Shown: piece after piece, positions 59,368-64,000 of the stretch
How positions within the stretch are numbered: the first letter of the stretch is position 1
How the letters are laid out: each line of letters starts with the position of its first letter
Source: Sva-07 sp942492715
GTDB taxonomy: Bacteria; Actinomycetota; Acidimicrobiia; Acidimicrobiales; Ilumatobacteraceae
Direction: 5' to 3'
Length of the DNA stretch: 64,000 bases
NCBI GenBank assembly: GCA_942492715.1
Contig: CALOFW010000012.1
Location: forward strand, 124,001-188,000
Translations under genes and position numbers: made by a program
Notes under the pieces: generated by a model
Database searches by the model: none
What the model saw: only the letters and a program-made list of their open reading frames with translations
Told to the model about the DNA's origin: nothing

Positions 59368-60075
59368 ATGGCAGCCATCGACGTCACCGACGCCAACTTC
59401 CAGACCGAAGTCATCGACAAGTCGAAGGAGGTGCCGGTGGTCGTCGACCTCTGGGCGCCGTGGTGCGGCCCGTGCAAGACCCTCGGCCCGATCATCGAGA
59501 AGGTGGTCGACGACACCGGCGGCAAGGTCGTGCTCGCCAAGGTCAACGTCGACGAGAACCCCGGGCTCAGCCAGGCGTTCAAGGTGCAGTCGATTCCGGC
59601 GGTGTACGCCCTCAAGGACGGCGCCGTCGTCGACGGCTTCATGGGTTCGTACCCGGAGCACGCCGTCAAGGAGTTCGTCGACGCGCTGCTGCCGAGCGAT
59701 GAACAGCTGGCCATCGCCGAGTTGATCGCGGCCGGCGACGAAGGCAGCCTTCGGATCGCACTGTCGATGGAACCGGCGAACGAGGACGTGATCGTGGCGC
59801 TCGCCGAGCTGTTGATCGCCGACGGCAACAACGACGAGGCGCTCACGCTGCTGGCCCGCATCCCCGAGTCCGATCGCACTCGGCACGTCGCTGCGCTCGC
59901 TCGCGTCGGCGAGCCGGCCGACGACGACTACGACGAGCAGCTCTCGGCGTTGCTCGACGCCGTGAAGACCGACGACGAGGCTCGCCAGAAGTTCGTCGAC
60001 CTCCTCGAACTGATGGGTCCGAACGACCCCCGCACTGCGGAGTACCGCCGCCAGCTCACCTCGCGGCTGTACTGA
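59368..60075 (+). CDS. Thioredoxin-domain protein with TPR-like tail (CnoX/YbbN-type)
   Basis: 235 residues. Residues 1-~110 are a thioredoxin fold with the intact active site WAPWCGPCKT (Cys33, Cys36) and cis-Pro in VQSIPAVYAL. Residues ~115-235 are helical repeats (IALSMEPANEDVIVALAELL, DGNNDEALTLLARIPESDRT) like the TPR_20-type tail of CnoX, a holdase that hands clients to GroEL under oxidative stress. A TAGCGT box (59355-59360) lies 7 nt before the ATG. It ends 20 bp inside the convergent PaaX-like gene. Confidence 0.9.
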   Translation: MAAIDVTDANFQTEVIDKSKEVPVVVDLWAPWCGPCKTLGPIIEKVVDDTGGKVVLAKVNVDENPGLSQAFKVQSIPAVYALKDGAVVDGFMGSYPEHAVKEFVDALLPSDEQLAIAELIAAGDEGSLRIALSMEPANEDVIVALAELLIADGNNDEALTLLARIPESDRTRHVAALARVGEPADDDYDEQLSALLDAVKTDDEARQKFVDLLELMGPNDPRTAEYRRQLTSRLY

Positions 60076-60841
60076 CGGCTGCTCCGAGGAACTCGGCGAG
60101 GCGTCGCTGGAACCGGTCGACGACGGCGCCGTATCGCGTGCGGAGTTCTGCCGGAGCGGGTCCGAGCGAGAGCGACTCCGGCAGCTGTGGTTCGGTCCGC
60201 AGGAACCGTTGGGCGCCGGCCAGGGAGACGAACGAATCGACCAGCGCGCGGTCGCGGTCGTCGGTGGACAGGAGTTCGCTCACCGCTGCGAGGCGTTCGG
60301 CGTGTGAACGTGCTTCCCGATCGAGTTCGTCGAGTGGCCACAGGCTTGCGACCAGAGCGGCTGCGTCGCCGGTCAGCATCGGTCCACGTGTGAGGACCAC
60401 GTCGGGGAGGTCCAGCGGCACGTCGATGTTGGCGGGCCGCAGCCACGTGTCGGGACGCAACTCGCCCAACCGCGCCCCGATCACCCGCGCGCGGAAGTCG
60501 CGACGCGCAGTGACCGACCGCCGGTCGGTGGTGACCGCTGCGAGCCACCACGTCCCGTCCCAGTCGCCCGGAGGTCCGACCCGTCCCGCGTCCTGCTGGA
60601 CCTGACGGTCGAGCAGACGGCCGCTCAGACGGTAGGTCCCCTCGACGTTCACCAGTTCCCCGTTCGCCACCATCCGCGAGAGCGCCGTGCGGGCGGTGCC
60701 ATCGGTGATGCCGAACAGCGAGGTGAACGCCAACAGGCGGCCCACCGGCATCGACGGCGGATGGGACCCGAGCAGTACCGACAGCACGATCGAGCGGGGA
60801 CTGAGCGGTCGGAGCTCGGCGGCGTTCACCGGCGTGGCCAT
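60056..60841 (-). CDS. PaaX-family transcriptional regulator
   Basis: 261 residues. The N-terminal winged helix is LSPRSIVLSVLLGSHPPSMP and VGRLLAFTSLFGITDGTART then ALSRMVANGELVNVEGTYRL, as in PaaX, the GntR-related phenylacetyl-CoA-responsive repressor. The C-terminal part WDGTWWLAAVTTDRRSVTAR is the usual second domain. No paa genes are near; the divergent desaturase gene shares its 42-nt upstream region and is the obvious target. ATG 60841 is preferred; one 27 nt upstream would overlap the desaturase promoter. Confidence 0.85.
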   Translation of the reverse strand: MATPVNAAELRPLSPRSIVLSVLLGSHPPSMPVGRLLAFTSLFGITDGTARTALSRMVANGELVNVEGTYRLSGRLLDRQVQQDAGRVGPPGDWDGTWWLAAVTTDRRSVTARRDFRARVIGARLGELRPDTWLRPANIDVPLDLPDVVLTRGPMLTGDAAALVASLWPLDELDREARSHAERLAAVSELLSTDDRDRALVDSFVSLAGAQRFLRTEPQLPESLSLGPAPAELRTRYGAVVDRFQRRLAEFLGAAVSTAAR

Positions 60842-60848
60842 ACGAGGA

Positions 60849-60877
60849 TTGATCACAGCGATCATCGAGTGTAACAT
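60849..60877 (+). promoter_or_regulatory. Leaderless promoter of the desaturase gene
   Basis: TTGATC (60849-60854), 17-nt spacer and TAACAT (60872-60877) with 6 nt to the ATG at 60884. Same architecture as before the DUF222/HNH gene at 29863. It overlaps the start region of the divergent PaaX-type gene; GATCACAGCGATC in the spacer is a small inverted repeat that could be the repressor site. Confidence 0.65.
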
Positions 60878-60883
60878 CGACGC

Positions 60884-61861
60884 ATGACGCAGATGGCGAC
60901 TCCGGCAGTCCCGCGAACGCCGAGGACGATGGTGCCACCCGCCGACGCGCTGCCCGACGTCCTGCCGACCGATCGACTGAACGAGCGCGGCAAGCCGCTG
61001 CCGCCACTCCGAAACGAGCTGAGGCGAATCTCGAACCCGCGCAACGTCGTCGCGGTCACGAGCACGCTCCTGCAGTCGTTCGGCGTCGTGATCGCGGCGG
61101 CATGGATCAATACCTGGTGGTCGTATCTGCTGGCGTTCGTGCTGATGGTTCGTGGCCACGTGTGCCTCAACATCCTCGCCCACGAGGCTGCGCACCGGCT
61201 GCTGTTCACCAACCGTCGAGCCAACGACACCGTCGGCCGTTGGCTGCTCGCGTATCCGACGTACCAGGCGATGCTCGCCTATCGGCGGGCGCACTTCGCC
61301 CATCATCGCGACGAGATGGGCCCCGAAGAGCCCGACCTGGCGCTCTACTCGGGGTATCCCGTGCCGGCCGACTCGTGGCGCAGGAAGTTGAGGCGCGACG
61401 CGCTCGGCATCAGCGGCTACAAGAACTTCCGCTCGCTGTACCACGCGTTGCGCCGCGGGCAGACCGAGGCCAAGCAGATCCTCGCGGTGCAGGCCGTCAT
61501 GCTCGGCGTGTCGGTCCTGTTCATGCGCCCGCTGGCGTACGTCGTGTGGATCGTGTCGTGGGCGACGCTGTGGAAGGTGTCGAATCGCCTGCGGGCGATC
61601 GCCGAGCACGGCGGGATGGTCCGGTCGAGAGATCGTCGCCTCACCACCCACGTGATCCGCCAGAGCCGTCTCGCCCGCTACTGGATGGTGCCGTACAACA
61701 CCGGTTGGCACCTGGCCCACCACGTCGACATGGGCGTGCCGTGGCGCAACCTGCCACGACTGCACGACGAACTCGTGCGCTCGGGTTGGGTGACCGAGGC
61801 CATCGAGTACCCCAGCTACCGAGCGTTCTGGCGAGCCGCCTCCTCCGGCCCGCCGACCTGA
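60884..61861 (+). CDS. Membrane fatty acid desaturase
   Basis: 325 residues with the three His boxes of membrane-bound desaturases: HEAAH at about 100-104, HFAHH at 137-141 and HLAHH near 270. They bind the di-iron centre. Hydrophobic stretches at about 58-78 and 80-95 and 205-235 are membrane segments. The layout is of the acyl-lipid or carotenoid-ketolase-like class (FA_desaturase), most like fatty acid desaturases. The divergent PaaX-type regulator probably controls it; cold or lipid-composition response is possible. Confidence 0.9.
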   Translation: MTQMATPAVPRTPRTMVPPADALPDVLPTDRLNERGKPLPPLRNELRRISNPRNVVAVTSTLLQSFGVVIAAAWINTWWSYLLAFVLMVRGHVCLNILAHEAAHRLLFTNRRANDTVGRWLLAYPTYQAMLAYRRAHFAHHRDEMGPEEPDLALYSGYPVPADSWRRKLRRDALGISGYKNFRSLYHALRRGQTEAKQILAVQAVMLGVSVLFMRPLAYVVWIVSWATLWKVSNRLRAIAEHGGMVRSRDRRLTTHVIRQSRLARYWMVPYNTGWHLAHHVDMGVPWRNLPRLHDELVRSGWVTEAIEYPSYRAFWRAASSGPPT

Positions 61862-61961
61862 AACGCCCGACTGAATTGCGGCAGCGCCGGTAACGTTGTT
61901 CGCGCCGACTCCCTCCTGTTGACGTTGCGCGCGGCGCATCGAACGGTCGAGGAGGTCGATC

Positions 61962-62648
61962 GTGGAATCCCTGTCGAGACCCGACGTTCCGGCGTCGCCG
62001 GCGGATCGGGCGCGTGCCTGGATCACGTGGTTCGGCGTGTCGAGGCTCGTGGCATCCTCGGTTGCCGTCGTGGTCGTGTGCGCCGGCGCGTACTGGCTGG
62101 TTCGCACACCACCACCTCCGACGGAGGCATCGCTCGCGATGGCCGTCGCGACCACGACCGAGCCCGACACGGACGGTGGGCCGTCGGCCACCACGACTCC
62201 GGGTGCTGGTTCGGAGTCGCCGGTGTTGGTGCACGTCGCCGGATCGGTGATCGCTCCCGGGGTCTATGTCCTCGCTCCGGGGGCGCGCGTGCGCGATGCC
62301 GTGGTCGCCGCCGGTGGGCCAGCGCCCGACGCTGACGCGAACGCGCTCAATCTCGCGGCGGTCGTCGTCGACGGCAGCCGGGTGTACGTCCCCGCGGTGG
62401 GCGAGGAGGTGGTCGAGGCCGCCCCGGTCGGTGCCGGTGGCGGTGCGGAGCCCGTCGGTCCGATCGATGTCAATCGAGCGACTGTCGAGCAGCTGGAGAC
62501 CCTGCCCGGCGTCGGGCCGGCCACGGCAACAGCGATCGTGACCGAGCGTGAACGCAACGGCCCGTTCGTCGACGTCGACGATCTCGACCGCGTGCCCGGC
62601 ATCGGTCCCGCCAAACTCGCCGGCCTGCGCGACCTCGTGACGACGTGA
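61962..62648 (+). CDS. comEA: DNA-binding competence protein ComEA
   Basis: 228 residues. A short cytoplasmic start, one membrane helix (LVASSVAVVVVCAGAYWLVR, about 27-46), a Thr/Pro linker, an SLBB-like domain (VLVHVAGSVIAPGVYVLAPG, DAVVAAGGPAPDADANALNL), and a C-terminal helix-hairpin-helix pair (IDVNRATVEQLETLPGVGPA and VDDLDRVPGIGPAKLAGLRD). ComEA binds incoming dsDNA outside the membrane and passes it to ComEC. GTG 61962 has GGAGG upstream. comEC begins about 470 nt downstream, past a gene on the other strand. Confidence 0.93.
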   Translation: MESLSRPDVPASPADRARAWITWFGVSRLVASSVAVVVVCAGAYWLVRTPPPPTEASLAMAVATTTEPDTDGGPSATTTPGAGSESPVLVHVAGSVIAPGVYVLAPGARVRDAVVAAGGPAPDADANALNLAAVVVDGSRVYVPAVGEEVVEAAPVGAGGGAEPVGPIDVNRATVEQLETLPGVGPATATAIVTERERNGPFVDVDDLDRVPGIGPAKLAGLRDLVTT

Positions 62649-62651
62649 CGA

Positions 62652-63128
62652 TCAGATCAGTGAGTCGGAGATCACGAAGGCGGCGATGCCGAGCGCCAGG
62701 CCACAACCGACCCAGATGCCACCGCACATCCACGCGAAGTGGCGCCAGTAGTCCGACCACGTCGCCATCGGATTGCGGGTCGCACGACGCGACGCCAGCA
62801 GTCCCACCAGCACCCACATCACGCCCGAGGCAACGATCGCGATCGGATAGAGACTGCGCTCGCCGAACGGCGCGCCCACGAGCAGCAGGCAGGGTGCGGC
62901 GAACACGCCACCGATCAGGCCGACGGCGCCACTCCATGCGTCATCCGACACACGCAGCGACACGTAGGCGATGGCACCGACGATGCCGGGGACGAGCAGA
63001 CCGAGCAGCGGCCCCCATCGACGGATGCGCGTGCGGTACCAGCGGGGGCCCTCGGTGAGCGGCGCGCCCGACGGGGCGTCGTACGGCGATGGGCGGGCGC
63101 CGGGCGGAACTGGGGTGAACGACGTCAC
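62652..63128 (-). CDS. Small membrane protein of unknown function
   Basis: 158 residues with a proline-rich N-terminus (TSFTPVPPGARPSPYDAPSG) and four likely membrane helices: LLGLLVPGIVGAIAYVSLRV, AVGLIGGVFAAPCLLLVGAP, LYPIAIVASGVMWVLVGLLA and FAWMCGGIWVGCGLALGIAA. I do not recognise the family. It is unusual in sitting antisense between comEA and comEC; its start overlaps the comEC GTG by 14 bp, so its promoter lies inside comEC. Confidence 0.65.
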   Translation of the reverse strand: MTSFTPVPPGARPSPYDAPSGAPLTEGPRWYRTRIRRWGPLLGLLVPGIVGAIAYVSLRVSDDAWSGAVGLIGGVFAAPCLLLVGAPFGERSLYPIAIVASGVMWVLVGLLASRRATRNPMATWSDYWRHFAWMCGGIWVGCGLALGIAAFVISDSLI

Positions 63129-64000
63129 GACCGCGTCAGGCTACGACGATTCGGGGGCGTCTGCCGTTCATTCCCCGGCGGAGATCGGCGTCGTCACCGA
63201 TGCAGCGGTGGTGGCCCTCTCGGTCGTCACGGCGCTCGGGGTCCGGCTCGTCCATCCGGGGGTGGCGATCGGTGCGGCACTCGTGAGCGTTGCGGCGGTG
63301 CGATCGATTCGACGGATCGCCCTCGTGTGGTTGTTGCTCGCGGTGCTGTTGGCGACGGCCGCGGCGCTGCGCTCCCAGCAGAGCTGGGCCGGCCTCGCAC
63401 CGGACCAGCTCGGCGCGTTCGTCGGGTGGGCTCGCATCGTCGACGATCCCCAGCCGTACCCGTCGAGCACGCGGGTGATCGTCGAGATCGAGGGCGAGCG
63501 ATTCGAGACGTGGGCGCGCGGCCGAGCGCGACAGCAACGCGTGATGCGGTGGCGCGGTGGCGAGTGGGTCCAGATGAGTGGCGAACGGCGGGCGCTCGAT
63601 CCCGAGCGGGCGCACCGGGTGGCCTGGCAGCACGTCGTGGGCGCCTTCGAGTTGGAGGTCGCCGCCGACGTCGACCCGGGCGGACCGGTTGCCCGCGCCT
63701 CCAACCGTGTGCGATCGACGATCGAGCGGGCGGCCGCCACGATTCCCGACCCGTACGGGGCGCTCTACCGCGGCCTCGTCATCGGTGACGACCGCGATCA
63801 GCCACGCGAGATGATCGATCGGTTCCGGGCCAGCGGGCTGTCTCATCTCACTGCCGTGTCCGGACAGAACGTCGCGTTCGTGCTGGCCGCGTGCGGCCCG
63901 TTGCTGGTGCGGTTGCGTCCCTGGCCGCGGTTGGTGGCAACGCTCGGGGTGATCGCCTGGTTCGTGGTGCTCACACGGGTCGAACCGTCGATCCTGCGTG
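63115..64000 (+). CDS. comEC: Competence protein ComEC, N-terminal part (runs off window)
   Basis: ComEC forms the inner-membrane channel for transforming DNA. The visible 295 residues have two membrane helices near the start (VVALSVVTALGVRLV, IALVWLLLAVLLATAAALRS), a DUF4131-like beta-rich region (WARIVDDPQPYPSSTRVIVE) and then the diagnostic ALYRGLVIGDDRDQPREMID and FRASGLSHLTAVSGQNVAFV of the competence domain. GTG 63115 is the outermost start; an in-frame GTG at 63208 would avoid overlap with the divergent gene. The C-terminal beta-lactamase domain is not in the window. Confidence 0.9.
   Translation, partial: MNDVTTASGYDDSGASAVHSPAEIGVVTDAAVVALSVVTALGVRLVHPGVAIGAALVSVAAVRSIRRIALVWLLLAVLLATAAALRSQQSWAGLAPDQLGAFVGWARIVDDPQPYPSSTRVIVEIEGERFETWARGRARQQRVMRWRGGEWVQMSGERRALDPERAHRVAWQHVVGAFELEVAADVDPGGPVARASNRVRSTIERAAATIPDPYGALYRGLVIGDDRDQPREMIDRFRASGLSHLTAVSGQNVAFVLAACGPLLVRLRPWPRLVATLGVIAWFVVLTRVEPSILR

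Overview
High-GC bacterial DNA with actinobacterial gene content: a class II DAHP synthase, a LytR C-terminal-type protein behind nadD, two WS/DGAT-type acyltransferases, two F420-type luciferase-like monooxygenases, a PAC2-family protein, a DUF222/HNH protein, a DUF2510 protein and many GTG starts. The mix points to Actinomycetota, perhaps Acidimicrobiia; that is an inference from content, not a phylogenetic result.

Layout. 0-6.6 kb: the start of a MarR gene with a large palindromic operator, a minus-strand run (small unknown protein, serine hydrolase, DAHP synthase, sigma factor), then nadD, a LytR_C-like gene and rsfS. 6.6-10.3 kb: a disturbed stretch that begins with a tRNA-Ala gene cut at its anticodon loop, followed by gene fragments, a universal stress protein, two proteins of unknown role, a prolyl-4-hydroxylase-like dioxygenase and a PIN-toxin remnant. 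10.3-15.9 kb: an acetyltransferase and hypF-hypC-hypD-hypE, without hydrogenase structural genes. 15.9-21.8 kb: CinA-like amidohydrolase, SDR, GIY-YIG and HNH nuclease-like proteins, a DUF1971 protein, a methyltransferase, an acyl-CoA dehydrogenase and a DUF2510 protein. 21.8-31.3 kb: lipid and envelope functions (a degenerate WS/DGAT beside a lipase-like hydrolase, an L,D-transpeptidase, an intact WS/DGAT), two tandem P450s and a DUF222/HNH protein. 31.4-35.6 kb: leuS and nagA. 35.7-40.1 kb: a first OpuC/ProU-type ABC transporter operon. 40.2-45.1 kb: zinc-ribbon protein, fatty-acyl-AMP ligase, luciferase-like enzyme, TetR regulator and an acetylpolyamine amidohydrolase-like deacetylase. 45.0-53.3 kb: an eight-gene minus-strand operon whose genes all overlap, joining two Gfo/Idh/MocA oxidoreductases, a hydrolase and an unusual S51-like/CysRS-tail fusion to a second OpuC-type transporter. 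53.4-56.2 kb: a ZnuABC/SitABC-type metal transporter. 56.2-64 kb: luciferase-like enzyme, PAC2 protein, aminoglycoside-phosphotransferase-like protein, thioredoxin with a TPR-like tail, PaaX-type regulator, fatty acid desaturase, comEA, a membrane protein and the start of comEC.

Three signals cut across the window. (1) A palindrome family with core GGGGTC/GACCCC lies at gene ends and once inside a coding linker; at two convergent gene pairs it contains both stop codons. (2) Many genes have a TANNNT-like -10 box only 6-7 nt before the start codon, the signature of leaderless mRNAs, which also helps to fix the starts. (3) nadD/rsfS, leuS and comEA/comEC, which are often close neighbours in actinobacteria, are here separated by roughly 25 kb blocks of accessory genes, the first of which starts at the broken tRNA gene.
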